Source: Carallia brachiata (lineage: Eukaryota > Streptophyta > Magnoliopsida > Malpighiales > Rhizophoraceae). From it: 64,000 nucleotides of DNA. The DNA lies in assembly GCA_021464245.1 (NCBI GenBank), contig JADCRB010000042.1:2897914-2961913 (forward strand), written 5' to 3'. Below, piece after piece: positions 28,899 through 41,013 of this stretch. Under the pieces are notes generated by a model, which was not told where the DNA came from, searched no databases, and was given only the letters and a program-made list of their open reading frames with translations. The translations under genes were made by a program, and so were the position numbers. Position 1 is the first letter of the stretch, and the number at the start of each line of letters is the position of its first letter.

Positions 28899-31140
28899 AT
28901 TTGTAAGTTCTAACCTTATGGGACTGTGAGTGAGATTCTGAATTGCTGATGCTAAATAGTCGAGTATGATTATGTGTTAATAATCCTACAAACTACTTAG
29001 GAAGGCATGTCAGTGCGCGCAATGCTCACAACCATGGGATCTGGCAATGAGTTAGATGTATGCATTTTACTCATGTTTTGACAAAAAAAGCTTCTGCAAC
29101 CTGAAATAAAGTAATGCTATCATTATAATGAGTCCCGTCCTTCATCTTACAAACTGCTTGTTCATTGATCCTCACTGACCATCTTCTGCACGGTTTAGTC
29201 TCTGCATGGTTTCTGGGCAGATGAAACCTCGCTGCCCAGCCAGTTTAATTTCGACAGTGCTGCAGAAGCTTCTCTCTCCCAGCAAGCCTTTTGTCGCCCA
29301 ACAGCCTTCTAATTGTTTCAAAGCTGCTGGCGGTGGTGGCCCTCTATTTCTTCTCCTCTTCTACTCTCTCTCCTCCGATGTTTTTCCCTCCGCCCTTTAT
29401 GGTGTTTCGCGGTTTTCCACTTTTGCAGATCTACCTTAATAATCAGCACACATGGTAATGCTACTATCGGATCTAGCTTTCTGTTCCGTCTACCACCGTG
29501 TGTGTCGTGGCCGCCGTCGCTTGTCTTCGCCGTTGTCGGATTTGGGCTCAAAATGGGCACCCATGGCCATTCCACTACCAGATCTAGCCTCCTTTGCTGT
29601 CTGCCGCCGCCATCGTCGTTGCCACCGTCCCTCTACTCCGCCAGATCTGTTTGTTAGAAAGGGTTTGTTTTTTGAGATGGGGGCCCACTTGTTGTTCGGT
29701 TTTGTTTTGCATAATGTGTAGTCTAGTTGTTTGGGGATCGTTGCCGAGTATACTTAGATGATGTCTGTTACAGATCTGTTAAACTGTAGTATGTATTATT
29801 ATCAACAGCTTGATTAATTAAATTAAACTATTTAAAATTTTAATTTTACAAGTTTGGTTATATGTTGGTGTGTACATTCGTTGAAAGGTTTTATATAAAC
29901 GGATTTTGAGCGCAGTTAGTGAATAATCTGTTGGACCAAATTAGTGATTATCTATTTTGTCGTGTTGTACTTTTACTTTGTGCAGGTCTTTTTAATATTT
30001 TTACGTCATGTAATGATTTTTCCCATTCAAAAAACACAAAAAGGGGTATGCTCCCTTAGCAATGCAGTTGAGGGGGTACTGTATATGTATCCAAGTAAGT
30101 GCAAAAATCTAAATAAGTAAGTATAAAAAATCTAAATAATTATAATATACTTAATATCGATATAGGTATAAGTTTATCCTTATTGTTAACCCTAATAACA
30201 CTCGAATTTAGAATTTTGCGGTTGTACTTTCCATGCTTACTACTAAGCTACAGTGTGAGGCAGTTTGCCTGCGCTATTATGAGCTGAGGGGTCAATGCCA
30301 GCAGTTCCAAAATTTATTTCTTTATCCACCAGTGTTAGAAAATTTCTTTGATGGAACATTGATTGGCAAACAGTCGAGGTCTCAATCAGCTTTAACGGAA
30401 GGAGATGGGAACCACCCAACAATCCTTTCCGTTTCTTTTTCTTTGAATGCGGGTAGGAATACATTAAGAGCAATTTTATTGTAAGGATCGGTTTTTACCG
30501 CAACCATTGAAACTTCTGCCTTGCGCCCAGAGAATTTCTTGCACTCATCTCCTTTTTATACGAATAGTCGTTATCTGGGAACTTATTTTTCATGCAAATG
30601 AACTAATTATTTGTCACCTGTTTTAATTTCTTTTCCTACTTCAAATTTCTTCCCTTTCTTCCCCTTTTGCCCTTCCGCAATCATAGAAATAAACCAAGCA
30701 ACCACCGCACTTCTTGCCTAGCATAGCCACTAATTGGGAAATTCTGTGGATTCGGAGGCAAGGAATTTTTCAAGATAACCATGCAGAAAAAAGCATGAAG
30801 ACCAATTAGTGCCGGCATAATGTCAGGCTTCCGGTAGGCCTGTTAACGCTTATCCGGCCAATTGACCAGGTGAAAATTCCATCATGCGAAGCTGTGCAGG
30901 GTACTTTTCAGTCCCGGCTTGGTGGTCCACACTGGCAGGTGGATCCTTTCCCGTCCTTAAAATTACCATAATTGGCATCAAATGTTATATTTTATGCCGT
31001 ACAATTATTTAAAACAAAAGAGAAAAAAAAGCAAAGGTATGTTCCCAAGATTAATCATTATTCATTTTCTCACCAACAGAATAAAGAAGCATATGTATGG
31101 AGCATGATACAACTCCCACAACCTACATTGTAAACATAAC
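28899..31140. other. Intergenic DNA with a GC-rich island at 29.2-29.7 kb
   Basis: Mostly unrecognised. At about 29200-29690 the sequence turns clearly more GC-rich, with CGCCG and CCACCG motifs. Two similar blocks, beginning near 29448 and 29558, share CAC-CATGG and ATCTAGC about 110 bases apart. Short frames run through it on both strands, but none matches a known domain. It may be a decayed transposon or a captured gene fragment. Confidence 0.4.
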
Positions 31141-32439
31141 TGAAAACTGGTGAGTACAAACAGAGAGGGCAGTCCAAAGGAAGCCAATCCAGATATGCAC
31201 CAACACAGGACTCGTATCCTAAGACAGATAAGGGAGGTGAGTTTGGAGCTAGTTGCTGGTGCTGGGGCTAAAAGGTCAGCCGAATCACAACTCGTATATG
31301 TCCATGCGTTTCACGCGCCACCACACGGATTGGGTAGACAGACATTTAGCAATCAATCTGAGAGAGACCTTGTAACAATTTCAGAAGCACATCCAAATTC
31401 TAGCCATGAAAGGAGTAGCAAATTGGGAGGGAAGTACAAGCATCTGTACTTTGTACGCTAATTCATTTGCAAGTTTAAGGCCACAACCATTATGCAGTAC
31501 ACACATGTAAACACGCATCATAGCATCAAATTTCAGTGTCTCGTCTACCACTCTTAACTATGCAAACAATTGAGAACCGGTTTTTTCCGAGATTCTTCCC
31601 TTTAAAGGTCACTTGAAGCCACTCAGCTGCAGTAGGAACAGGATACTGAAAGGGCAACACAGACTTGAACCCATAGTCACAATATGCTAAAACCTAGGTG
31701 AGACGCTCCATTGATGCATACCACATAAAGAATAGTGTATGCACTCAGCATCCCGAACAATTGCAGATTCAACACTAGTTGCGGAATGAAACAACAAAGT
31801 GCAGAGAAGTGGAGACAACATAAATAGCTTCACCTTCTTGAAGCAGCTAGCAGAGACACAAAGGTTGTAAATGAAACAGAAGCTTTGTCGCAGAAGAATG
31901 CCCTAAAACAGTGTTGTAGGCAACGAAGTTTCTGAGCGTTTGCAATTTCAACATGTAGAGCAAGCAGAATAACGCGAACAACACGTAGAGCAACGGGTAG
32001 TGGATATGTGCACAGAAGCAGAGATGCAGAAAAACCATGCGCAGTAAGATGCAGTAAAGTGGCGAAACGATGCTGTTTTAGCCGAAAACCGCACCTCAAA
32101 ACAAAACATATAAAACACTTAGAAACTATCTCAAACGAGAAAACTACAATTATAAGTCAACATTAAATCTCATGAACAGAAATTAGATAGATATTTAAGT
32201 AGGAAAGAGACCTCCCAGTTTCAAGCTGGAGACAGCGAGCCGATCTTAAAACAGTGTCCAAAGAAAGCACTTAGCAGCGAAAACACCCGATGAGATAATC
32301 CCAAACCAACTTTCTACAATCCTCATTTCCATGACATGAACATAACTAACATATATCTGACTGTTCAGTTGTCCTACCCTACATTTCAGATAATGCTTCC
32401 ATAACGCCCTTACGCTCTGCATCAATTTTGGTCCCAGAA
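31141..32439. other. Region downstream of the SR-protein gene, unassigned
   Basis: This is of moderate composition, with several short frames on both strands that resemble nothing known. The part nearest 32440 is likely 3' untranslated sequence of the leftward SR-protein gene. A donor-like G|GTCTCT occurs at about 32210. Confidence 0.4.
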
Positions 32440-34582
32440 TTAATCTCTGCAAACACAAGCAAGGATATAAATTATGATGTATGCTACTGCTATTTTTGAA
32501 GAAAATAACACATCCTCACTTAAGCGTAATATATGTGCCAGGGTTCTAGCATGGAAAAATTGGCAACCAGTTAAAAATTGATTGATGGAAATTTTGTGCC
32601 ACACTTTATTATGTTTTTTATCAAATTCCATCTGACTATTTCCAAGTTCCACTGTCTCAAGAACAACTTTTTCAAAATAAGGTGTTGGGTTTCTAGCACC
32701 TGGTTGCCCAGCAGAAACATTATCTAAACCGCATCAGAGTATTCACAATAGATGGATAGGATGCAGCAGGGAAACAACTAGATCTTTTGCCTATAAATCT
32801 ACAGATGGAAGCCCAAAGTACCCATTAGCATAAGGGGAATCACGGCGGGCATGGCGATATGGCGGGGACCTGCTGTCGCTGCGACCATGGCGGGGTGATA
32901 TACTGCGGCGGCGTGGGGACCTTTTCCCACGGGGACTGTAGCTCCTGTGCAAGGAAAAATTTGAAACATCACCAAGAATAGATTGTTGAGCTTATAAAAT
33001 GTTAGCAGTTAAGCTAGTTAATTGCTAATACCTATCATTTGTATGCAATCAGAAGAGGACAAGAGTCGAGGCATCAAACTTCATACAAAAGATGCATATA
33101 GAATTCAAAGCATTGTCTGATTTCTCTTTAAGGAAAAACTGGTGGCAATGCAATAAGAGCAACGTGGTGGACACACGCACTAATGCGGCATAATTTGGTG
33201 TATGATCTATTAAATTTAAAAAAGAAAATAGCATATGGGCTATTAGATGGACTGCGCGCCCCTCGCGTGCCTTCCAATGCATTGCTACATAGTCAAGCCC
33301 TTCTCTTTATTGGGTATAAGAAAGCATGGAAGATCAAGGGAAACTACCAAGCAATGAATAGATGGTCCTAGAATTAACGAAACAGTATTATTAGACACAC
33401 CTACGGCCATAACCATAACTGGGACTCCTACGACGTCTTGGACTGGGGCTTCGACGACGCCCACTTCCCAAGCCTCGTGAGCCAACACGCAAGCGACATT
33501 CTCGAGCAAAATGACCAGGTTCACCACACTCGTAACACTTCAAGTCCTCACCACCGCCACGTCCGCGTCCACCTCCACGACCTCCACCTCCACCTCCACC
33601 TCCACCCTTGGAGTTGTGCGAAAGCTCCACACGCCAGCCATTCTTTCCTGTATAATGGGTTATTGTCTTAGCGATGCTAAAAACATTTGTTCATCCAACC
33701 AACAAAGCCAGCTGAGCCAATCTCTCTAAAGCATAAGCAAAAGATAACAACTAAAACTTTAAAATAGAACATAAAGTAACAAATCCTATGTGTAGCAGAT
33801 GAAAATATAACCCACAAAGACAAAATATGACATTAACAGGGGAAAAAAAACACAATAGACATAAAAATAAGGAAACTGTAAAGGATCAGAAAGCTCACAA
33901 AATGGTGGCTAAATTAACAAAACCTGAGAAAACAGGAAAAGGCCCCCAAACTCCCAACAATCATGACAACAAAATAGATGAATATATACACTGACCATCC
34001 AATGCCCGGATAGCATCTAAAGCATCCCTGCGATCATCAAACTCAACAAATGCATATCCTGGTGGCCTTCGAGCAACCCAAACACTGCATAAACGTTATT
34101 ATCAGAATAACCAACCATCCGCAATAAATAAATAATGTCCAAAAACTCCCAAACACAACTACATATACAGGCAAGCCTACGAGCCAAAGCCTATTGCCAA
34201 CACACCACAGGTTCTGCCCCAGCATCCAAACTGCAGCACATGGCCGTTACAGCTTAGTGAACAACACGGAAAACATGATTAACCGAAAACAGGGCCTCCA
34301 ATTCCGCATAAATATCATCAAAGCTTAATATCATAAGGGCCCAGCTTTTATACTAATTAGTATTTTATAAAGTAACGACGCAGAATAAGATCTACAAAAG
34401 TAGAATAAACAAACATTCATTGCATTGCCAAATAAAATTCGAAAGCCCAAAGAAAACAGAAAAAAGAGCAATTATAATCATCAAGATCATCACCTGCGAA
34501 GAACACCAAACATCCTGAATTCATCCTCAAGATCCCTCTCTTCAACTCGCGAATCCAAATTTCCAACATAAACTCGAGCCAT
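32440..34582 (-). CDS. RSZ21: SR splicing factor with RRM, CCHC zinc knuckle and RS tail (RSZ21/RSZ22 class)
   Basis: This nuclear protein binds pre-mRNA and promotes splice-site choice. Coding exons on the minus strand: 34582-34494, 34084-33996, 33647-33401, 32944-32822 and a final short piece 32446-32440, giving 184 residues ending YANGD. Visible parts in order: RRM with RNP2 VYVGNL near residue 4 and RNP1 [11 protein letters not shown]; the link [12 protein letters not shown]; a glycine-rich run; a CCHC knuckle [14 protein letters not shown]; then an [13 protein letters not shown] tail with SPRR repeats. If the last intron is kept, reading continues nine residues to a stop at 32793-32791 (192 residues). 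The spliced end fits the family better. A leader intron is likely, because a donor (AG|GTAACG) lies at about 35133. The closest relative is RSZ21 rather than RSZ22, from the SYGYGRR and short C-terminus. Confidence 0.92.
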
Positions 34583-34607
34583 TATCTCGCTAAACCAAGC
34601 AACCACC

Positions 34608-34626
34608 AAACCCTAAAAAACCCTAA
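34608..34626 (-). promoter_or_regulatory. Tandem telo-boxes upstream of the SR-protein start
   Basis: Two AAACCCTAA units (34608-34616 and 34618-34626 as written on the plus strand) lie 26-44 bases upstream of the start codon. A third, inverted one (TTAGGGTTT) lies at 35084-35092 inside the likely leader intron. Such boxes are frequent near transcription starts of plant RNA-processing genes. Confidence 0.5.
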
Positions 34627-35325
34627 AACAAACAAAAAAAAATTGTATTTTAAAAAAAATCAAACACAAAATATTTCTGCTTCAAAGATTAAAGCAACTC
34701 ACCACCCACGACAGAAGCCAAACCCCTTCCCTACCAAGGCAAGAAAATTTTAAACAAAAAAAAAAACAAAATAATAATTCAAGAAATACGATCGAATAAC
34801 CCTAAAATTCAAGAAAAAGAAAGGCTGTTTATTTGACAACGAAAACCGAAATCGAGACGAAAATCACATAATCGATCCAAATCCCAAAGACATTTTTTTT
34901 TCCCTTCCAAATTGAAGGAACAATTAAAAGGCAAAAACAATAATTTCAAGAAAACACAAATTTTGATAAAGAAACTACCTTCACTAGAAAATTAAGCCAA
35001 CATCGGCCAGGATAAGGGAACCAAAAAAAAAAAAAACAAAAAAAAGGAAAAGAAGCAGAAGAATTGATCTGTAAAATACTGAGTTAGGGTTTTCAATAGG
35101 AACAAATACAATACCGAAAAATAGAGCGTTACCTGTGAGAGAAGGAGAGCAGGAGAGAACGAGTGAAGAAGGGCTTGCAAAACAGGGCTTCTCGCTTCTT
35201 AATAAGTAATTTTTTTTTTCCCTAAAAAAAAAACCTTTAAAAAAAAAAAAATAATGATAAATTTCAATGACTAATCATACGAAAATTTATTGGTATTATT
35301 AATGATGTAATAATAAATTTTGAGT

Positions 35326-35491
35326 AATAATAAATATTTTAAAAATTATGTTATGAAATATTTTGAAATGTATAATTATATAAAAAATTATTAATTTTTT
35401 TGATTTAATGTTGTTAAAAAAATTAATAATTTTTTTTATAATTATATATTTCAGAATATTTTATAACATAATTTTTGAGATATTTAATATT
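35326..35491. repeat. Long AT-rich fold-back inverted repeat
   Basis: Arms of about 76 bases (35326-35401 and 35416-35491) flank a 14-base loop. The left arm contains AAAATTATGTTATGAAATAT and ATAATTATATAAAAAATTAT. The right arm contains the reverse complements with few mismatches. It lies about 150 bases upstream of the SR-protein transcript. It is probably a MITE or a replication-derived palindrome. Confidence 0.65.
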
Positions 35492-35885
35492 ATTTATAAA
35501 TTTTTTATAATTTTATTTTTTAAATTAAATTTTATGGATATTTGGTATTATTTTAAATTTTAGATTAGAATATTGATAAATTTTTCAAATGTTTTTTCAT
35601 AAAACTTTACGAATCTTCACAAAATTTTACGAATGACATCTTCACAACACTTTAGAATAATGGTTAATAATTTGAAATTTAGAGTAATACTGATTTTTAT
35701 AAAATTTAATTTTTAAAAAAATTAAAATATGATAAATTTATTACCACGTTAGTATTAACATAGGAAGAAAGTTTTAATATGGTTTATCACTACACTTTCT
35801 TTTAAACAAACAAGAAGAAAATATTAATAATAAAAAAGTGACATAAATTATTTAATTAAGTTATTATTATTTAAAATTAAATTAA
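35492..35885. other. AT-rich spacer
   Basis: Very AT-rich sequence with no coding signal, between the fold-back repeat and the next MITE. Confidence 0.5.
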
Positions 35886-36167
35886 GCGTGTGTTCGGAGT
35901 ATTATGAAAAGGAGGGGAAAGGTAGGGAAAGAAAAAGATTATAGTGAAGAAAATAAGTTATTTAGAAAAGATGAGAAAGTTATGAGAAAGAAAGTGTAGA
36001 GAATGAAAAAATAAATAGTAATTTATAAGATAAAAAATGATAAAAAATAAATTATTTAGATAAATATAAAAAATTGAGAAAAAAGTGTAAAAAAAAAAAA
36101 AAGATAATTACAATTTTTTTTCCCTTTCCTCACCCAATGAAAGCACAACAAAGTGAACAAACACAGC
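35886..36167 (+). mobile_element. GTGTGTTTGG-family MITE, copy 1
   Basis: The left end is GCGTGTGTTCGGAGT and the right end, inverted, is GCTGTGTTTGTTCAC. The interior is purine-rich (GGAAAGG and GAGAAAG) on the left and turns to CCCTTTCCTC near the right end. The order of internal motifs (GTAATTTATAAG, TTATTTAGATAAAT) matches the copies at 37733-37970 and 57882-58131. Confidence 0.6.
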
Positions 36168-36374
36168 ATAAATGATTTGGTGCAACGCGATATCATTTAC
36201 TGCATTGTCTTCACAGCAGCATAAGCAGTTGTGATCGATCAAGAAAGAATTCCACATAAAGCTAGAATTTTTGGCACCATCGCACAGAAATTGAGATTAT
36301 TAAATTTCCTAAAATAATTTTTTTTTGGTTCATACTAAAATAAAATTATTAGTTCCTATAATTTTATAAGATAA

Positions 36375-36920
36375 TTTATTGGGTTAAATATATTTAACCT
36401 CCATAGTTTGGGTATTTTGTGTTTTACCCTGTTGTGATTTTAATTTAGACATTAAATTTCTTTGTAGTTTTTAATTATTGCAACCTTAACACTAATTTAT
36501 TAAATTTATTAATATAAATTGACTATAACTATATTGTCTTGTAATAGCAAGAATTTCATTATATTTTAACGTAAAAATTGAGCATAAGTATTGTTCTAAA
36601 TATTTTTATAACAATATGCACAATAAACTGAAAAACTACAGACTGCGAAAGATATAAAGTGAAATGTAACTTAAATATACACCGAAATTCAATGTGAAAG
36701 CCATATTATGTATTTTTATAATTGTGATAAAAATAAAAGTTAATAATTATAAAATAATGTAATTTCGGTCAATTTCTGTTAATAAATTTAACAAAATCTT
36801 GGATAGGGAAATGAATCACACAAATTAAAAATTACGATAGTTAAAGGAAGTTAAATGCCTAAATTAAAATTAAAAGGAAGTAAAATGCAAAACAAAATTT
36901 ATGCATTTAATCCTAATCTA
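36375..36920. mobile_element. MITE with 11-bp target-site duplication
   Basis: The exact 11-mer TTATAAGATAA flanks the element (36364-36374 and 36921-36931). Inner ends are inverted: GGGTTAAATATATTTAACC with TAGTTTGGGTATTTTGTGTT on the left, and, reversed, GGATTAAATGCATAAATTTT with GTTTTGCATTTTAC on the right. The inverted similarity runs on to TAATTTAGACATTAAA versus TAATTTAGGCATTTAAC. It is non-coding. The 9-11-bp duplication fits the Mutator group. Confidence 0.72.
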
Positions 36921-37024
36921 TTATAAGATAAAGGCCAGACTTGTAAACGTCTTATTTGGCCGTTGGGCTTTTTAGCCCAATTGATATGTGTTGGTTTTAT
37001 TCCATACAGTAATAGTGCAAAAAA

Positions 37025-37204
37025 CCAATATCTGTTGATTTAAGTGGTGAAAAAGTTGATTCCCTTTAAATAAAATTTCGAGTTCGAGTCTTGTGTATAG
37101 AGAAAATAGGCATTGAGAAATTTTGCCTTTAATGAGTCCACCCGGCGCGAACTACGTTAATCAAAATCTAATAAACTTCTAGATATCAATTTCAATAAAA
37201 AAAA
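37025..37204 (+). mobile_element. tRNA-derived SINE with 14-bp target-site duplication
   Basis: A 180-bp insert lies between exact copies of AATAGTGCAAAAAA (37011-37024 and 37205-37218). It has an A-box-like TTTAAGTGGTGAAAAAG, a clear B-box GAGTTCGAGTC (about 37080-37090), and a body with GAGTCCACCCGGCGCGAA, and it ends in an A-rich tail. A diverged relative lies at about 39762-39925. Confidence 0.78.
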
Positions 37205-37247
37205 AATAGTGCAAAAAAAATCAGATTTAGCGAAAAACTATGAAGTT

Positions 37248-37597
37248 AGGGGGGTTTTGCCATGACGTCGGGACTGCCACAGCTTTTGTAGCTGAGCTGT
37301 GGGGGTTGCTGCGAGATTTGTTACGTGCGTGGAATGCAGCAATCTCGTGGGTGAATGTCGTCACTTGGTGCAACGGTCTTTGATAGTGCATTTCACCCAT
37401 GTGTATCGCGACGCTAATACTGTCGCGGATTGGCTGGCCACATACGCCATCTCTTTGGGTATTGGCTTACATGAGTTGCAGCGGCCACCGGAAGCGTTAC
37501 GTCACTTCTTTTTTGTGATAGGCTAGGTGTTAGTTTTTCAAGAGCAATTATTTGACTGTAATTGTTCTTTCCCTTAAAATCAACCAAAAAAAAAAAA
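37248..37597 (+). mobile_element. 5'-truncated LINE fragment with RNase H-like coding remnant
   Basis: A 350-bp insert is flanked by exact copies of AAAAACTATGAAGTT (37233-37247 and 37598-37612) and ends in a poly-A tail of about 15 bases beyond the repeat. Translation shows FVAELWGLLRDLLRAWN early, and, after a frame change, HVYRDANTVADWLATYA. These are the AELW and HVxRxAN-xADWLA signatures of the RNase H-like domain at the end of plant LINE polyproteins. Five-prime truncation, tail and duplication are the standard product of target-primed reverse transcription. The copy is dead. Confidence 0.88.
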
Positions 37598-37732
37598 AAA
37601 AACTATGAAGTTCAAGGCTAAGTGTAGACTGAATAATTAAGAGGCATATTAGTTTTTTAGTTAGTAAGAATTCGAACTTCCTCTACTCTTCTAATAAAAA
37701 AATTAAAAAACGCAAAGTATTTACACTTTAAT

Positions 37733-37970
37733 GGTGTGTTTGGATTGATAGAAAGTGAATATAAAAAAAAGAATAAAAAATAGTACAGTAATGATAATGT
37801 TATGATTGATAAAAGTAATAATTAAAAAATTGTGATAAAGAAAATAAATAATAATTTATAAGAAAAAAATTAGTTGTTTGGATTAATAGAAAATAAATAA
37901 ATAAAAAATAAATAAATTTTCTTTCATTTTCTTTTTTTTCTTTTCCTTTCCTTTGGTTCCCAAACAAAGC
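37733..37970 (+). mobile_element. GTGTGTTTGG-family MITE, copy 2
   Basis: The left end is GGTGTGTTTGGATTGATAG and the right end, inverted, is GCTTTGTTTGGGAACC. The AT-rich interior (AGAAAGTGAATA, GTAATGATAATGTTATGATT, AATAAATAATAATTTATAAG) aligns in order with the reverse complement of 57882-58131. Confidence 0.7.
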
Positions 37971-39761
37971 ATAAATTACTAGAGAACTGAGATTTCAAAG
38001 CATGATATAGTCATTTTAATATTTATTACAAATAAATAATAGAATTTAACTAAGTATTATAAATTTATGTCATTTATTAATAACAACAATAATTAATAAT
38101 ATGTAAACCAAATAGGCTTTTAATCTTATTTCTTTGATATTCTAATAGTCTTAAAGTGAGAGTGCTTATTATTTTTATTTATTTTTTTAAAAATACAATT
38201 TAATCATTATTTTATATTATATAAATTTATTTTATTATTTTTTAATTTTACATATTTCATTCATTATATAACAAAAAATTATAAATAACATAGAATGAAA
38301 AAATGAGTTAAATAAAAAAATTTTAAACAAAAAAAAGTAGTTAAAAACCTTCTTTTAACAGTAAAAGCCCCATGTGCAATAGCAAGCATTTCGCCGACCT
38401 CTGTCATGAAAGCCACAGAAACGTGAAATTGCAGAAAAACGACAGTTATTTGTGGGCCAGTTTGTAGTTGGGTATGGTCCCCTAAAATCAATTCAGTCAT
38501 AAATAATTGTGCAATTATACAACAAAAGAGGGCCACATGAATCATGGTTCATCAAGTCGTAAACACGAGTTTAGCCATTCAAGATTCAGTTTTTGACACA
38601 TTTTATTTTAAGTTTAAATTTTACTCGCTGAGTCTTTTGTAAGTATGTAACACTTAATTATAATCTATAAATACACTCTAATTTTAAAATAAAGATATCT
38701 CTCTTATCTCTATACTTTGGCAAACTTTAGAAAAAAAAAAAAAAAAGGAAAATGAGTTACGAATGGGGCATCCAGTAGTTACGTGTCTTTATCATCTATT
38801 TTTTAAATATTTAGTGTGAAATCTAAAATTTGAATTTCATATCTTATTTATAAAAAATGTTTCTACCCTTACTATAATTAAACAAAAAAGGGTTATGTAT
38901 TGAATTTTTAGAGTCAGTGCGAAATATATCTAAAAAAGGGTCAATGAATACTCAAGTTAATTAATATTTCCTCTCATTTTAATTATTAATTTATGATTAA
39001 GAATAAATGTTGATGGTGATAAAAAGTTTTAGAATAAATTATCTAGTAAATAGCATGATATATGATATACATCAATGAATTTATTTTTATGTACTTATGT
39101 TAATTTAAATATCTTATTAACCTTAAAAAAAATATTTATGTGAGTAGCCTATTAGCCTAACATGCGGTGATTGTAAAATGCGCAAAATATTTTTCAACAT
39201 AAAATTCAAAACGTTTAACTGCATGACTTATCACAAATAAGAGTAAGAAAATTATTAAAATGGAATTTAATTTCGAAGGCACACTTCAAATTAAGTATCG
39301 ATTGAATTATATTTAACATTATTCTTTTTTTGGCATACACAAAACCTTTTTCAAAGTGCCAAATCTTGAGGTGTAAAATAATACGAACAAAGCGCATAAA
39401 GATAAAAATACTTAAATAAATAATAATAATAAATAAAATCATTGTCTAACATAAATGCATATTACCCATAAATTTTTTGGTCTCACTGCCAATACTATTA
39501 TGTATTGAAAAATTAAAAATTTACAACACATGATTATGGTAGTTTAAACTTGTGATTGCAAATGAGTCGAATTCTTCGTTAATTTTTTTTTTCCATAAAA
39601 TTTATTAGAGAGCAATTACATTAGGTACATTTTTTGTTACTCACCATATGTAATGTAACTAATAATATTTTACTTTATACACATTATAACAGGTTCTATT
39701 ATTTATTAATAAAAAAATCTCAATATAAATCATAAAAGATAGGGAGTTTTATATCGATAAC
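37971..39761. other. AT-rich intergenic DNA
   Basis: No gene, RNA gene or clear element ends. Poly-A near 38730-38746 may mark an old retroposon tail. Confidence 0.45.
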
Positions 39762-39925
39762 TCCAAAGAGTTTTAAAGTGAGATGATAAAAGAATTTGAT
39801 TTTTTTAAATAAAGTGTCGAGTTTGAGTCTTGTGGATAAAAAAAAGATGTTGGGAGAGCTTCCCTTTATAAGGAGTCCAATAAAGGTTCAAACCAGATTA
39901 GTCAAAATTCAATATAGTTTTTTTT
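39762..39925 (+). mobile_element. Diverged SINE related to the 37.0-kb copy
   Basis: The order of shared motifs is the same as in the copy at 37025-37204: TTTAAATAAA, a B-box GAGTTTGAGTCTTGTG, then CCCTTTATAAGGAGTCCAAT and GATTAGTCAAAATTCAATA. The tail is less clear and no target duplication is certain, so the borders are approximate. Confidence 0.55.
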
Positions 39926-41013
39926 TTCGTTAAAAATATAGTTTTTGAATACTAAGGTCTAGTACAAAAAAAAATTCAATAACAAAAAATAAACTACTAT
40001 GTATGCTCAAAACTGTATTATTATTTTCATACTATTTAAATAAAAGTACGCAATGATGCTTTGTTGTTTTTTAACCGGTTATCACATATGTGTACACAAA
40101 AATATCGAGAATCACCTGTTAACATTTTCACTTAACTTCTCTTATAAAAAGAAATCAACCTTGAATATTAATGGACTCAAGCAATGATGCTTTGTTAAGT
40201 CTTAGTGTGTCGAACAAATATTTCCTAAGAATAAAGTTTTGGAGTTGGAGAAATTATTTTTACTAAATCGTCCGATATATATTAAAAAGGTAACTAATTA
40301 TTAATTTTTTACAACCCTACCTATATTTTATATAATAAAAAATAAAGCAACAAAAAATAATTTAATTTTTTATTAAATTTTTTTATTAATATAATTATAA
40401 AAAATTAATAATTAATTATTTTTTGAATACATACCCAAATCTCAGAACAAAATCGTCGACGCCGAACCCATGCCCTTTCCTTAATTGGTTAATGCCAGCC
40501 ATGTTGGAATGGATACGGTCCTACGGATCTAACGGGGGGAGGCACAGATTCGCTGGCCAATGGGCCATCCTTGGTGGCCAGAAGCCAATGAAATAACGGC
40601 AATTTTTCATAAAAAAGAAAAAAGAAAATAATTTATTTATAAACTTATTTCCTTTCTATAATTTTCTCATAACTATGATTTTTGTCCTGTAGTTATGATT
40701 GTTGTTGACCTTTTCAGCTTTTCTCTTACAATGGAAGAGATGGGTGCACTTCTCTAACTAGAACACCACCACCTAAAATCATGGGCTTACAAGTCCCAAC
40801 TCCTCCAATCTGAAACCGTAACAAAAAAACGTGTTCTAGCAAATCCAGTTCTGTCTTGAAAGGAAAAAAGTCCGAGGAAGGTGTCTGAAAGCCCCAAGAG
40901 TGGTACCTTTTCATTTATCAAAAGAAAAGATTGAACCTTTTCATTGATAATAAGAAAAAGATTGGATTTTTTTTTTCTTCTGAGGCTGCTCTTTGTGGGG
41001 TTTTTTGTTGAGA
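39926..41013. other. Intergenic DNA and promoter region of the KUP7-type gene
   Basis: AT-rich to 40440, then mixed. TTTATTTATAAAC at about 40632-40644 is a candidate TATA element, and TTGACC (a W-box core) occurs at about 40705. Otherwise nothing is recognised. The last part is the leader of the KUP7-type gene. Confidence 0.35.

Noticed and set aside
31150..32099. Open frames of 89-103 codons downstream of the SR-protein gene
   Set aside because: No family similarity and no supported start or splice context. They lie where 3' untranslated sequence or spacer is expected.
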